64,000 bases of DNA, taken from NCBI RefSeq assembly GCF_900107855.1, contig NZ_FNRJ01000004.1, positions 186,001-250,000 of the forward strand. The letters run 5' to 3'. This stretch comes from Marinobacterium iners DSM 11526 (GTDB taxonomy: Bacteria > Pseudomonadota > Gammaproteobacteria > Pseudomonadales > Balneatricaceae). Each line of letters opens with the position of its first letter. Within the stretch, counting starts at the first letter, position 1. Below, piece by piece: positions 36,066 to 46,108 of this stretch. Both the position numbers and the translations under genes were made by a program. The notes under the pieces were generated by a model that was not told the DNA's origin, searched no databases, and was given only the letters and a program-made list of their open reading frames with translations.

Positions 36066-39000
36066 AGCAGCTAAACCGGATTGTGCTGGTCAACTGGTAT
36101 GTGCTGGGCGCAGTCGAGATTCCGATCAAGGGTAATGTGGCGATTGTCGGCCCCAACGGTTCGGGCAAGTCATCCTTGCTGGACGCGATCCAGACGATAC
36201 TCATGGGCGGCCACAAGCGCCACCTGAGCTTCAACGCCTCGGCCGGTGAGAAGAGCGAGCGCTCTCTGCGTACCTACTGTCTGGGCTTCATGGATGATAA
36301 CGGCAAGAAGGCCACCGCCCGCGAAGACTCGCTGACCTACATGGCGCTCAGCTTCTTCGATACCGAAACCGCGAAAGAAAGCTGTATTGGTATTGCCATC
36401 AGTGCATCGACCGCCAGTGCGGAAGAGGATGTACTGGGCCGGTTTATTCTGCCTGAATTTTCCGTGTCGCTTGATGACTTCTCGGTCAGGGAAGGCAATG
36501 GCCGCATGCCGCGGCCCTGGAACGAAGTGCGTGACAGCCTGCTCAAGCAGTGCCCGGAGATGATTCTGGAAAAGCGAGCCAACCGCTTTATCCGCGATAT
36601 GGTGACGCACCTGAGCCATGACGCACAGATGCCGAATGATGACGACAAATTCGTCAAAAACTTCAAGAACGCGCTGAAATTTGTGCCGATCGACAGCCCG
36701 ACACGCTTTATTCGCGAATTCGTGCTGGACGAAAACATCGTGCATGTTGGCGCTTTCCGCAAGTCGCTGGATGAATACCGGGCGATGGAGCAGAAGACAC
36801 TGGAGGTCTCCAACCGCATTGCCGAGTTGGAGAAAGCGCAGGAGCTGTGCAACGGCATTAGCCGCAACGTGAAAAATGCGGTTGAATATGAGTGGGTTGT
36901 TCACGAAGGCCGTTTTGAGCAGGCGGATCTGCGCAAGGAAGATGCCGCCGAGCGGCTGGAAGCCTACAGTGAGCAGGAAGAAAAGCTGCAGCAGGAGCTG
37001 GAAGAAAACAGTGCGCGCCTGAATCAGGCGATGCAGGATCTGGCCGATGCGCGTGCCGAGCTGAACAGCAGCGACTCGGCCCACAAGATCAATGCCCTGG
37101 AATCCACCGTCAAGGCACGTCAGCACGAGCAGAACGTGGTCAAGGACAAGATCCAGCAGGCCTACAATCTGCTGCGTACCACCGTGAGTTTTGCCAACTA
37201 CAACGATCTGCTGCCGGATGATTTCAAGCCGCTGGTGGAGCGTTCGGTTGAGCTTTGGCGTTCCGGTGAAAACATGCTGGCTGATGCCTGGCCGCCTGAG
37301 CCGGTCAGTGTGGATAAGGTGATCAGCGAGCTCAAGGGGCAGGTCGACAGCGTGCGCAAGGCGATCTCGCGCCGCTATGAAGAGTCGGTAATCCGTATTA
37401 ACGACCTGCGCAGCCTGATCCAGAACCAGAAAAGTGCGGTGGAACAGCTGCAGCAGGGGCGTGCGCCCATCCGTCACAATACCCGTGAGCTGATGGAGCT
37501 GCTTAGCGAGTATGGTATCGATTCCACGCCGATATGCGAGCTGGCCGACATCAATGATGACAAGTGGCGTATCGCCATTGAGTCCTTCCTGGGTGCACGC
37601 CGCGAAGCACTGGTAGTGGCACCAGATAGGGTCAAGGAAGCGATCACCCTTTACCGACGCAAGGGGCGTCATCTCAAGGGATGTCGAATCATCAATACTA
37701 CCAAGTCAGGTGACTGGCTGCACCGCAGCAAACCGGGCTCACTGGCACAGTTTATCGATACCGACAACGAACACGCCCAGGCCTACCTTAACCGTGCTCT
37801 GGGTGGCGTGATGGCGGTGGAAACCGAGCAGGAACTGCTGCGTCAGGAGCGGGCTTTGACCTACGACTGCATGCTGCAGACCGAAGGTTCAACCACTTCC
37901 ATCAACGAGCTGAGCCCGATTATGGGTATCCGTCGCCGTCAGGATCAGCTCGAAGTGCAAGGGCGTCAGGTGGATGAACTGATCGCGGAATTCACCACCC
38001 TGGGCAAGCGTCACGAGTCTCTGGAAAAGCTGCGTGATGCCTTGATCAGCATGACGTCGGGCCTGACTCAGGTCACCGAAAGCGTGTTCGATCTGGTCAA
38101 TCAGCGCGAACAGCTCAGCAGCGAAATCCAGGGCTACGAGCAGGCGGTTGTTGATCTGCGTAACCACGATGACAGCGGTATCCAGCAGCGCATTGCCGAG
38201 CTGGCTGACGGCCAGAAGCAGGTGGAAGCCCGTCAGAAAACCCTGATGGACAAGCTGCAGAAGGTACGTACCGGCATGATCAAGGACAATGCGGCCCTTG
38301 AAGTGCTGGAGCAGGAGCTGGTGGAACACGCTCAGGCCCGTACGCTGTGCGAGGAAAAACCCCACTTTGATGCCCAGTCGGCGCAGGAAAAGCGCGACTA
38401 TCTGGATGAAAGCTGCGGCGGTGAGCTGGAGCGCATCATTTTCGAGGCTGCCAAGAAGGCTCAGTCAGAGCTGCAGCTGCACGAGAAAAAGAAAAACGCC
38501 GTGCGTGATGCCGTGGCCCAGTACAAGGCGCGCTATCACGGTGGTGGCATGAGCCATCAGGAGCTGGATAATATCAGTGCCGACTCCACTCATGAAGATC
38601 TGGAGTTCTACGTCAACAAGACCGTGCAGGCGCTGCGTGACTCCGAGCTGGCCGAGTATACCAAGAAGGCCGAACGTGCCCGTTTGGAAGCCGAGACCGC
38701 CTTCCGCTCAGACTTTGTGGCGCACCTGAATGACCAGATCAACAAGATCAAGGACCTGATCCGTGAGCTTAACAGTCACCTGAAGAACCGTCCGTTCCAT
38801 CAAGAGATGTACAGCTTCGAGATGATGCCCAACCCGGAGCTGAAGGACATTCTGGAGCTGGTCGAAGCCTATACCCGTCTGGATCAGGCCAACGTGGGCA
38901 CCCTGTTCGATATCCAGCATCAGGGTGATAACACCCACCGCGAGGCGTTGAACAAGATCCACGATGTGCTGCGCGATGAAGGCGAAAGCAGTCTGCTGCA

Positions 39001-39493
39001 GGACTACCGCAACTTCTACAACTTCGAGCTGGTGGTAAAAGACCTGCAAGGCAATCGCAAGACGACCCTGACGCAGCGTATCAAGACCGGCTCCGGTGGT
39101 GAGCATCAGGTACCGTTCTATGTGGCCATGGCGGCTGCATTGGGTGCAACTTACCGCCTCAAGGAAGGTGGTGATGGCCGTCCGGTGGGCGGCATGAGTC
39201 TGTCCGTCTTCGATGAGGCGTTCAACAAACTTGACTCCGAGAACACGGTGACGTCATTGGGCTTCATGTCGGATCTGGGCCTGCAGACTATCATCGCCGC
39301 GCCGGATGAGAAGTACTCGTTGTTGTCGTCCTGCATGGATACGATCATCAACGTTTGCCGCGATGGCCGTATTGTTGATCTGGATGTGGAGTTCCCGACA
39401 GAGCAGGGCAAGGAGCTGCTGGCGTCCGATCACCCCTACAAGATCATGGCGGCTGAAGCCACTGAAATGGAAGAGGCGTCTTTGACGCCTTGA
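36062..39493 (+). CDS. mksB: MksB/JetC SMC-like ATPase
   Basis: 1143 residues. Walker [19 protein letters not shown] near 30-47, two long coiled-coil arms (about 270-450 and 650-960), a hinge-like globular part at about 480-620 ([36 protein letters not shown]), then the C-terminal head: a signature-like [18 protein letters not shown], Walker [12 protein letters not shown] and a D-loop. It compacts chromosomal DNA in Pseudomonas-type MksBEF; with a nuclease subunit (MksG/JetD) the same complex is the Wadjet plasmid-defence system. No such nuclease gene is adjacent. The ATG overlaps the mksE stop. The stop is five bases from the convergent gene. Confidence 0.9.
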   Translation: MKQLNRIVLVNWYVLGAVEIPIKGNVAIVGPNGSGKSSLLDAIQTILMGGHKRHLSFNASAGEKSERSLRTYCLGFMDDNGKKATAREDSLTYMALSFFDTETAKESCIGIAISASTASAEEDVLGRFILPEFSVSLDDFSVREGNGRMPRPWNEVRDSLLKQCPEMILEKRANRFIRDMVTHLSHDAQMPNDDDKFVKNFKNALKFVPIDSPTRFIREFVLDENIVHVGAFRKSLDEYRAMEQKTLEVSNRIAELEKAQELCNGISRNVKNAVEYEWVVHEGRFEQADLRKEDAAERLEAYSEQEEKLQQELEENSARLNQAMQDLADARAELNSSDSAHKINALESTVKARQHEQNVVKDKIQQAYNLLRTTVSFANYNDLLPDDFKPLVERSVELWRSGENMLADAWPPEPVSVDKVISELKGQVDSVRKAISRRYEESVIRINDLRSLIQNQKSAVEQLQQGRAPIRHNTRELMELLSEYGIDSTPICELADINDDKWRIAIESFLGARREALVVAPDRVKEAITLYRRKGRHLKGCRIINTTKSGDWLHRSKPGSLAQFIDTDNEHAQAYLNRALGGVMAVETEQELLRQERALTYDCMLQTEGSTTSINELSPIMGIRRRQDQLEVQGRQVDELIAEFTTLGKRHESLEKLRDALISMTSGLTQVTESVFDLVNQREQLSSEIQGYEQAVVDLRNHDDSGIQQRIAELADGQKQVEARQKTLMDKLQKVRTGMIKDNAALEVLEQELVEHAQARTLCEEKPHFDAQSAQEKRDYLDESCGGELERIIFEAAKKAQSELQLHEKKKNAVRDAVAQYKARYHGGGMSHQELDNISADSTHEDLEFYVNKTVQALRDSELAEYTKKAERARLEAETAFRSDFVAHLNDQINKIKDLIRELNSHLKNRPFHQEMYSFEMMPNPELKDILELVEAYTRLDQANVGTLFDIQHQGDNTHREALNKIHDVLRDEGESSLLQDYRNFYNFELVVKDLQGNRKTTLTQRIKTGSGGEHQVPFYVAMAAALGATYRLKEGGDGRPVGGMSLSVFDEAFNKLDSENTVTSLGFMSDLGLQTIIAAPDEKYSLLSSCMDTIINVCRDGRIVDLDVEFPTEQGKELLASDHPYKIMAAEATEMEEASLTP

Positions 39494-39498
39494 GTCGA

Positions 39499-40164
39499 TC
39501 AGCGGGGCGGGGCTGCCAGCAGTCCTCGCCGCGTTGGTTCTGAAGGCTGCCTGTCCAGTGCAGGAATCAGGCTGGTCAGTACCTGATTGCGATAGAACAA
39601 CTGCAGGCGTGGGCCGAATGGGCGACCGCTCCACTGTTCGGGTTGGTCCAGCATATCCAGCAAAATACCTGCCGCACTCAGGCTCGCTTCCTCCTGCTCG
39701 TCGCGCCAGTCTCGAAACTGCTCGTTGGCCAGCAGGCAGCTCAGCGTGTGGCTGTTCCACTGTTGTGGCAGTTGCTTCAAGGGAGGGAGCAGTCGGCTGC
39801 TGGCGGGGCTGTGCAGGTGCCGATCCCGGGGGAATGAGCGACGTGCGCTAAGGTCGCCACCAAGGCCCAGCAGTCCGTTGTCTCGTACGTTGCTGCCAAA
39901 ATCCAGTGAGGCCAGCCCTTCGATAAGCCGGGTCAGGCTCCAGTTACAGCCCTTGATCAGTTGCCAGGCGGGTTCCATAGTGCGGCGTGAGCCCAGTGTG
40001 TAGCGTACTTCAGGCACGGTTTCGAACAGGGTCAGCTGCAGAAAGTGGGTCTGAAAGTCGACCAGGCAGCTTGGCTGGTCGATCAGGCAATAGGGTGTCT
40101 CGCGGCGACAAAACGCCAGCCATTCCTCTCGACTTTCCAGCTGGGGCAATACGCGAATAATCAT
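39499..40164 (-). CDS. Unknown protein, convergent with mksB
   Basis: 221 residues, not recognised. No membrane span or signal peptide. Features are a Trp/Phe-rich N-terminal half (EEWLAFCRRETPYCLIDQPSCLVDFQTHFLQLTLFETV), a central GLLGLGGDLSARRSFPRD stretch and a Leu/Arg-rich C-terminus. I start at ATG 40164 with AGGTG upstream, rather than the GTG codons at 40176 and 40170. The five-base gap to mksB and opposite strand argue against an operon. It does not resemble JetD/MksG (no DUF3322/Toprim residues seen). Gammaproteobacterial hypothetical; role unknown. Confidence 0.65.
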   Translation of the reverse strand: MIIRVLPQLESREEWLAFCRRETPYCLIDQPSCLVDFQTHFLQLTLFETVPEVRYTLGSRRTMEPAWQLIKGCNWSLTRLIEGLASLDFGSNVRDNGLLGLGGDLSARRSFPRDRHLHSPASSRLLPPLKQLPQQWNSHTLSCLLANEQFRDWRDEQEEASLSAAGILLDMLDQPEQWSGRPFGPRLQLFYRNQVLTSLIPALDRQPSEPTRRGLLAAPPR

Positions 40165-40288
40165 GGTCACCTGCACTCACATCAGGTCACAAGTATAAAG
40201 CAAACCGACCACAATTGACGATGCGAGCCACTGGCCTGCGGCGGCAGAATTCTTTAATGTTAGATTTTTGGCATACAAAGACAGGCCC

Positions 40289-41593
40289 ATGAATATCCAC
40301 CCACTGCGTTCGCTGTTGTACGACGAGCTGCATTCACGGCCGTTTCAGGTCATTCCCAGTCCGGCGCGCGTCACTCATATGGCACTGCTGTGCAATGAAG
40401 CTGACCGTCAGGCGCAGCATGAGTACCTGCAACAGCTGTATGCCCTGTTTGGTTGCCCGGTCGAGCAGGGGGATCGCAACTGCTATGAATATGATTGCGG
40501 TACCTTTCGCATGCGCCTGGAGCAGCACACCGAATTTACTACCTTCACTTTCGTTAATCTGGATATTCCCGAGGGCAGTGGTCCCTTTGACGTAACCGGT
40601 TTGACCCCATTGCCCGAGGGCTGGATTGAGGCTCTGCCGGGGCAGGTTGTGGCGGCGTTTCATGTCAGCATTGAAGATGCCCGGCAGGGGCCGGAGCCGA
40701 GTCTGCCGCAGGTGAAGCAGGCATTCGAGGAAATGCGCCTGGTCGGAAGCAGCCCGCAGGATGGTGATGCGCGGGTCTGGGCCAGTTTTCAGCTGCATTC
40801 GGATGGCTTTGGTCGCCTGATGGTGGTCAACAAACAGATGAGTGACAGTCAGCTTGGCCGTCTGACTCAGCGTCTGATGGAGATTGAGACCTACCGCTTG
40901 ATGGCATTGCTGGCTCTGCCGCTGGCACGTACGGTATCACCCGAGCTGGTCAAAATGGATGCTCGGCTCGCCGAACTGACTCAGCAACTGGCCGGGGAAG
41001 GTGAAGTCAATGAGCGAGAGTTACTGGCCGACCTGATCGAAATGGCTGCCAGTATCGAGTCATGGCGTGCACGTTCAACCTTTCGCTTCGGCGCTACCAA
41101 GGCATACCATGAACTGGTGTTGACGCGCCTGGATGCGTTGCGTGAGGATGAGGTGTCAGGTCATCTCACGATTACTGAGTTTCTTACCCGTCGTCTGACG
41201 CCGGCTGTGCGGACGTGTCAGGCGAGCAGTGAACGATTGGAGGATCTGTCGCGGCGGGTGGATCGTGTGTCTGATATGATGCGCACGCGAGTGGAACTGG
41301 GTATTCAGCAGCAGAACCAGCAGCTGCTCAGCTCCATGGACCGTCGCTCTCGCATTCAGTTGATGATGCAGCATACGGTAGAGGGGCTGTCCGTGGTGGC
41401 GATCAGCTACTACCTGATCGGGCTGCTGAAGTATCTGTTTGAAGCGCTGTACGATGCAGGTGTACCGCTGGACAAGTCACTGGCAATCGGCATTTCGGTG
41501 CCGGTGGTTGCCTTCAGTGTCTGGCTGGCCACGCGCCGTATCCACCATCATTTTATCAAGCTGGCACGCAAGGATCGTCTGCGTGATCAGTGA
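40289..41593 (+). CDS. DUF3422 family membrane protein
   Basis: 434 residues. Starts NIHPLRSLLYDELHSRPF, typical of the family. A long helical middle (about 195-365) leads to two C-terminal membrane spans (about 371-393, VAISYYLIGLLKYLFEALYDAG; and 403-420, AIGISVPVVAFSVWLATRRI) and a basic tail. ATG 40289 follows ACAGGCC; TTG 40268 is the only upstream alternative. Function is not established. The bolA gene starts 15 bases downstream on the same strand. Confidence 0.88.
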   Translation: MNIHPLRSLLYDELHSRPFQVIPSPARVTHMALLCNEADRQAQHEYLQQLYALFGCPVEQGDRNCYEYDCGTFRMRLEQHTEFTTFTFVNLDIPEGSGPFDVTGLTPLPEGWIEALPGQVVAAFHVSIEDARQGPEPSLPQVKQAFEEMRLVGSSPQDGDARVWASFQLHSDGFGRLMVVNKQMSDSQLGRLTQRLMEIETYRLMALLALPLARTVSPELVKMDARLAELTQQLAGEGEVNERELLADLIEMAASIESWRARSTFRFGATKAYHELVLTRLDALREDEVSGHLTITEFLTRRLTPAVRTCQASSERLEDLSRRVDRVSDMMRTRVELGIQQQNQQLLSSMDRRSRIQLMMQHTVEGLSVVAISYYLIGLLKYLFEALYDAGVPLDKSLAIGISVPVVAFSVWLATRRIHHHFIKLARKDRLRDQ

Positions 41594-41608
41594 GTCCTGG
41601 AGTTGTAG

Positions 41609-41929
41609 ATGAGCGTTGCGGAACGTATTGAAGAGCTGGTCAATGCCGGCATGCAGGTTGAACGGTTTGCGCTGGAAAACGAGAGCCATATGCATTCCGG
41701 CCCGGCAACCGAAAGTCATTTCAAGCTGGTACTGGTCAGCCCTGACTTTGCCGGCAAGCGGTTGGTGCAGCGCCATCAGCTGGTATATGGGCTGGTGGCC
41801 GAGTTGATGCAGAACCCGATCCATGCACTGGCGTTGCACCTGCATACACCCGAAGAGTGGCAGCAGCGCAATGGTGAGGTACCGGAGTCACCCAACTGCA
41901 TGGGTGGTTCCAAGGCGGATAAGGGCTAA
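41609..41929 (+). CDS. bolA: BolA family protein
   Basis: 106 residues, similar in length to E. coli BolA. KH-like fold: ERIEELVNAGMQVERFALENES, then the invariant SHFKLVLVSPDFAGKRLVQRHQLVYGLVAELM and HALALHLHTPEEW blocks. His in VQRHQ and the conserved Cys/His near ESHMHSG and SPNC match glutaredoxin-binding BolA. Such proteins partner monothiol glutaredoxins in Fe-S handling and act in stress and stationary phase. It follows the DUF3422 gene by 15 bases and faces aroA, with a strong hairpin between. Confidence 0.93.
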   Translation: MSVAERIEELVNAGMQVERFALENESHMHSGPATESHFKLVLVSPDFAGKRLVQRHQLVYGLVAELMQNPIHALALHLHTPEEWQQRNGEVPESPNCMGGSKADKG

Positions 41930-41932
41930 ACC

Positions 41933-41961
41933 GCTTGGGCACGCTGAAGCCGTGCCCAAGC
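41933..41961. terminator. Hairpin between convergent bolA and aroA
   Basis: The 11-bp perfect stem GCTTGGGCACG/CGTGCCCAAGC with a seven-base loop stands three bases after the bolA stop and eight before the aroA stop. There is no T run on either side, so it is not a classic intrinsic terminator; it could act in both directions or protect 3' ends. Confidence 0.6.
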
Positions 41962-41969
41962 TGTATGCC

Positions 41970-43250
41970 TCAGGCCGTGATGCGGCGGAACAGCTCGAAG
42001 TATTCCGGGAAGGTTTTGCGGGTGCAGCCTGGGTCATTGATGGTGATCGGCGCATCGCCAAAGGCAGCCAGCGAGAAACACATCGCCATGCGGTGGTCAT
42101 CATAGGTATCGATGGCGGCGCTCTGAATCTGTGCCGGTGGCGTGATTTCGATAAAGTCTTCACCTTCGACCACTTCCGCCCCGACCTTACGCAGCTCAGT
42201 TGCCATGGCGCTGAGACGGTCGGTTTCCTTGACGCGCCAGTTGTAGACATTGCGAATGGCTGTTGGGCCCTTGGCAAACAACGCTGTGGTGGCAATGGTC
42301 ATGGCGGCATCGGGAATGGCGTTCAGGTCCAGATCAACGCCGCTGAGCTCGCCCCGCGTCACTTCAATCCAGGTCGGGCCATAGCTGACCTGCGCCCCCA
42401 TCTTGCCCAGTACTTCGGCAAAGGCCTTGTCACCCTGAACGCTGTCGGCGCCAACGCCGTAAACTCGCACGGTGCCACCGGCGATTGCGGCAGCGGCCAG
42501 AAAGTAGGAGGCTGAAGAGGCATCACCTTCCACCATCACTTCACCCGGTGAGCGATACTGTTGACCGGCGCGTACCACGAAACGCTGGTAGTCGTGGTTT
42601 TCCACCTCTACGCCAAACAGCGCCATGGTGTGCAGGGTAATGTCGATATAGGGCTTGGAGACAAGCTCGCCCTCTACCCGAATGCTTAGATCTCCCTCGG
42701 CAAGGGGCGCCGCCATCAACAGAGCGGTCAGGAACTGACTGGAGATGTTGCCGCGAATACTGACTTCGCCACCCTTCAAGCCTTTGGCGTTGATCCGCAG
42801 GGGGGGGTAACCCGGCTCGCCCAGATATTCGATATCAGCACCCAGCGGCAGCAGGGCATCCACCAAGTCGGCAATTGGCCGCTCATACATGCGTGGCTCA
42901 CCGCTCAGGGTAAAGCTGCCTTCGCTGGCGCAAAGTGCTGCACAGAGAGGACGCATGGCGGTACCGGCGTTACCCAGAAACAGCTCCAATGCCTGTTCTG
43001 CCTTGAATGCCTGCCCCAAGCCGTCCAGCTCACAGCTGCGGCGGTCATCCGCCAATTGATAGCTTACGCCCAGTGCCTTGAGTGCGTTCAACATATGGCG
43101 CACGTCATCACTGTCGAGCAGGTTAGTGATACGAGTACTGCCCTCGGCCAGTGCGGCCAGCAGCAGAATGCGGTTGGAGAGGCTCTTCGAGCCCGGAATC
43201 TGAACGTCACCGTTGGCTTGGGCCAGCGGCTGCAGGGTCAGGGTATCCAT
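41970..43250 (-). CDS. aroA: 3-phosphoshikimate 1-carboxyvinyltransferase (EPSP synthase)
   Basis: Sixth step of the shikimate pathway, 426 residues (E. coli: 427). Family blocks: [33 protein letters not shown] at the N-terminus, [50 protein letters not shown] and [16 protein letters not shown]. The [11 protein letters not shown] glycine is of the glyphosate-sensitive class I type. I start at the internal ATG 43250, which restores the normal start; an upstream start at 43370 would add 40 atypical residues. No shikimate-pathway neighbour is present. Confidence 0.95.
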   Translation of the reverse strand: MDTLTLQPLAQANGDVQIPGSKSLSNRILLLAALAEGSTRITNLLDSDDVRHMLNALKALGVSYQLADDRRSCELDGLGQAFKAEQALELFLGNAGTAMRPLCAALCASEGSFTLSGEPRMYERPIADLVDALLPLGADIEYLGEPGYPPLRINAKGLKGGEVSIRGNISSQFLTALLMAAPLAEGDLSIRVEGELVSKPYIDITLHTMALFGVEVENHDYQRFVVRAGQQYRSPGEVMVEGDASSASYFLAAAAIAGGTVRVYGVGADSVQGDKAFAEVLGKMGAQVSYGPTWIEVTRGELSGVDLDLNAIPDAAMTIATTALFAKGPTAIRNVYNWRVKETDRLSAMATELRKVGAEVVEGEDFIEITPPAQIQSAAIDTYDDHRMAMCFSLAAFGDAPITINDPGCTRKTFPEYFELFRRITA

Positions 43251-43335
43251 CTGAGGCAGCTTCACTTTAAACACTGGGAGTGGGGTGCATAAACTACCCT
43301 GTATCCCGGTCAAGGTCGAGTCCTCGGAGGGCCGA

Positions 43336-43845
43336 TTACGCTGGTTTACGGATGACGCGAGCGCGCTCAAGCAATTCGGCGGGTTGTATTACGAGCTGCT
43401 CCAGCTCAAGCAGGCGGATCTTGTGTGTGAGGCCACCGCCATACCCGGTCAACTCGCCGCCGCTGCCAATCACTCGATGGCAGGGAATGATGATGGATAG
43501 CGGGTTGCGGTTGTTGGCCAGCCCCACGGCACGTGATGCACCGGGCTTGCCCAATGCCGCAGCGATCTCGCCATAGCTGCGGGTTTGTCCCCAGGGAATA
43601 TTGAGAAGCTGGTTCCATACCTGTTCCTGAAAGGCGGTGCCTACGGGGGCCAGCGGCAAATCAAACTGCTTTAGCCGGCCGGCAAAGTAGGCTTCAAGCT
43701 GGCTGGCGGCTGCCTGCAGGACAGGGTGCTCAGGGCTTTGAGAGGTGCTGCGCTGACCAAAATCGATTCTGCACAGGCCTTTGGCATCGGCCTGCAGCGT
43801 CAGGGGCCCGACCGGGGTGTCAGCAAGGACAAGTGTGTGGATCAT
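43336..43845 (-). CDS. ogt: Methylated-DNA--protein-cysteine methyltransferase
   Basis: 169 residues. The catalytic site PCHRVIG ([32 protein letters not shown]) is the standard Ogt/Ada-C motif, accepting alkyl groups from O6-alkylguanine. The helix-turn-helix [43 protein letters not shown] precedes it, and the N-terminal ribonuclease-like domain is complete. One-shot repair enzyme in the cytoplasm. Upstream of aroA on the same strand, 85 bases away, so it may be in the same transcript. Confidence 0.95.
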   Translation of the reverse strand: MIHTLVLADTPVGPLTLQADAKGLCRIDFGQRSTSQSPEHPVLQAAASQLEAYFAGRLKQFDLPLAPVGTAFQEQVWNQLLNIPWGQTRSYGEIAAALGKPGASRAVGLANNRNPLSIIIPCHRVIGSGGELTGYGGGLTHKIRLLELEQLVIQPAELLERARVIRKPA

Positions 43846-43946
43846 GTGGGCCCCCGCGAATAGCTATTGACGCCTGTCATGGAAAACCTATTATGCCTGA
43901 AGGATAGTGAAACTGTACCGTGACAACAACCTCAGGAAATATGTTG

Positions 43947-44192
43947 ATGACTATTGAACACCATGATCTCGTCCATGAACTGCCCGAATACCGTGATCAG
44001 ATTCACACTCTGAAGATGGAAAATGCGCATTTTGCCAAGCTGTTCGACGAATATCATGTGATCACCAAAGAAGTGGAACAGATGGAAGCAGAAACCCTTC
44101 CGGCTTCGACTCGCACGGAAGAAGAGTACAAGCTGAAGCGTCTGCAGCTGAAAGATCAGCTGTACGCAATGTTGAAAGACGCCGGCAACTGA
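43947..44192 (+). CDS. ydcH: YdcH-like DUF465 protein
   Basis: 81 residues, a small helical protein: HELPEYRDQIHTLKMENAHFAKLFDEYH and the KLKRLQLKDQLYAMLK ending are family hallmarks. AGGAA eight bases upstream favours ATG 43947; ATG 43941 and GTG 43920 are in frame. Function unknown. A strong terminator follows. Confidence 0.85.
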   Translation: MTIEHHDLVHELPEYRDQIHTLKMENAHFAKLFDEYHVITKEVEQMEAETLPASTRTEEEYKLKRLQLKDQLYAMLKDAGN

Positions 44193-44215
44193 TAACGCCG
44201 GACCAGTCGCTGAAA

Positions 44216-44240
44216 ACACCCGCTGATCGCGGGTGTTTTT
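44216..44240 (+). terminator. Rho-independent terminator of the ydcH-like gene
   Basis: The 8-bp stem ACACCCGC/GCGGGTGT with loop TGATC is followed by a T run, 24 bases past the stop codon. Confidence 0.92.
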
Positions 44241-44300
44241 CTTTGCGCGGGCGGCGTACATTTGTAGTGCAACTACAGGTCTGTCGATAGGGAGTTTCGG

Positions 44301-46094
44301 GTGTCTGCCACTTCACCATCCAGTTATGACTGGCGCTATATCTTCAATATTGCATTGCGCCACCGCCGTGAGTTGATACTGGCCAATCTGATTGCCATCC
44401 TGGCGGCCACCTTGAGTGTGCCCTTGCCTCTGTTAATGCCACTTCTGGTTGATGAGGTGCTGCTGCAGCAGCCCGGGGTTGTGGTTGCCACCGTCAACAA
44501 CCTGTTTTCTGAATCCTGGCAGGGACCACCCCTGTACATTGGGTCGGTTCTGGTCTTGACGGTTCTGCTGCGATTGTTCTCTCTGGGGCTGAACGTGCTG
44601 CAGGCGCGCCAGTTTACGATCATCTCCAAGGATGTGATCTATCACATACGCGCCGGTTTGCTCGAACGGTTGCAGCGGATCTCCATGGCCGAGTACGAAA
44701 CGCTGGGCAGCGGCAGCGTGGCATCCCACTTTGTCACGGACCTGGATACGGTTGATCGCTTTGTCGGCAGTTCGGTTAGCCGCTTTCTGGTAGCTGTGCT
44801 ATCGATTATCGGTACCGCCGTGATTCTGCTCTGGATGCATTGGCAGCTGGCACTGTTTATTCTGTTTCTTAACCCCTTTGTCATCTGGCTGACGATGGCC
44901 GTAGGCAAACGGGTAAAGCATCTCAAGGCGCGGGAAAATTCAGCCTATGAGCTGTTTCAGGGGGCTCTGACTGAGACTCTGGATGCGATCCAGCAGATCC
45001 GTGCAGCCAATCGTGAGCAGCATTATCTGCAGCAGCTGATTGAGCGCGCCAGACAGGTGCGCAATCACTCCTCAAGTTTTGAATGGCGTTCTGATGCGGC
45101 TAACCGCTTCAGTTTCATGTTGTTCATGGTCGGGGTGGATCTGTTCCGTGCCGTTTCCATGCTGATGGTAGTGTTTTCTGACCTGTCTGTCGGGCAGATG
45201 ATGGCCGTGTTCGGTTATCTCTGGTTCATGATGGGGCCGGTGCAGGAAATTCTGGGCATGCAGTACGCCTGGTTTGGTGCGCGGGCAGCGCTGGAACGGG
45301 TCAATCGATTGCTGGCTCTGAATCTGGAGCCGCGATATCCACAGCTAGAGAACCCCTTTGAGTCCCGCAAAACGGTTTCCATCAGTCTGCGTGATGTTCA
45401 TTTCAGTTATTATCCGGGGCAGGAGGTGCTGCGCGGCATCAGCCTGGATATTCCGGCAGGGCAGAAAGTGGCACTGGTCGGTGCCAGTGGTGGCGGCAAG
45501 TCCACGCTGGTACAGGTGCTGCTTGGGTTGTATCCACCACAACAGGGTGATGTCTGTTTTGATGGGGTTTCGGTGCAACGGATCGGGTTGGAGCGGGTGC
45601 GTGAGCATGTCTCCACGGTACTGCAGCAGCCGGCTCTGTTTAACGGTTCTGTACGTGATAACCTGACGCTGGGGCGTGACATTTCAGATGATGCTCTATG
45701 GCAGGCGCTGGATGTTGCCCAGTTGAAAGACTTTGTCATCGGGCTGGAACAGGGGCTGCATACCATGGTGGGGCGTCAGGGAGTTCGGCTTTCCGGCGGC
45801 CAGCGCCAGCGTCTGGCGATTGCGCGTATGCTGCTGACCGATCCGGCGGTGGTCATTCTCGATGAGGCGACCTCGGCTCTGGATACCCAGACAGAGTTTG
45901 CCCTGCATCGGGCCATGTCCGAGTTTCTCAGTGGCCGTACCACAGTGATTGTGGCGCATCGCCTCAGTGCGGTACGTCAGGCGGATAAGGTCTATGTCTT
46001 TGAAGATGGAAAGGTTATCGAACAGGGCAGTCATGATGAACTGCTTGACCAACAAGGGCTGTATGCGAAGCTTTATGGTCAGCGCCAGCTCTGA
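44301..46094 (+). CDS. MsbA-type ABC exporter (fused TM and ATPase)
   Basis: 597 residues, a half-transporter that dimerises. Six membrane spans in 1-310, then the ATPase: Walker A GASGGGKST, Q-loop, signature LSGGQRQRLAIARML, Walker B VVILDEATSALD, H-loop IVAHRLSAV. GTG start with GGGAG seven bases upstream. The ClsB-like phospholipase D gene follows 14 bases downstream, suggesting a lipid-related role; the substrate is not known and no lpxK lies nearby. Confidence 0.92.
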   Translation: MSATSPSSYDWRYIFNIALRHRRELILANLIAILAATLSVPLPLLMPLLVDEVLLQQPGVVVATVNNLFSESWQGPPLYIGSVLVLTVLLRLFSLGLNVLQARQFTIISKDVIYHIRAGLLERLQRISMAEYETLGSGSVASHFVTDLDTVDRFVGSSVSRFLVAVLSIIGTAVILLWMHWQLALFILFLNPFVIWLTMAVGKRVKHLKARENSAYELFQGALTETLDAIQQIRAANREQHYLQQLIERARQVRNHSSSFEWRSDAANRFSFMLFMVGVDLFRAVSMLMVVFSDLSVGQMMAVFGYLWFMMGPVQEILGMQYAWFGARAALERVNRLLALNLEPRYPQLENPFESRKTVSISLRDVHFSYYPGQEVLRGISLDIPAGQKVALVGASGGGKSTLVQVLLGLYPPQQGDVCFDGVSVQRIGLERVREHVSTVLQQPALFNGSVRDNLTLGRDISDDALWQALDVAQLKDFVIGLEQGLHTMVGRQGVRLSGGQRQRLAIARMLLTDPAVVILDEATSALDTQTEFALHRAMSEFLSGRTTVIVAHRLSAVRQADKVYVFEDGKVIEQGSHDELLDQQGLYAKLYGQRQL

Positions 46095-46108
46095 AATGAG
46101 GAAGGTCG

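Noticed and set aside
36170-37672. A 500-codon minus-strand frame across mksB
   Set aside because: Shadow of the SMC coding strand caused by coiled-coil codon bias.
33997-40164. Wadjet (JetABCD) plasmid-defence system
   Set aside because: JetA, B and C-like proteins are present but no JetD; the gene in its place is on the other strand and lacks Toprim features, so MksBEF condensin is the better call.
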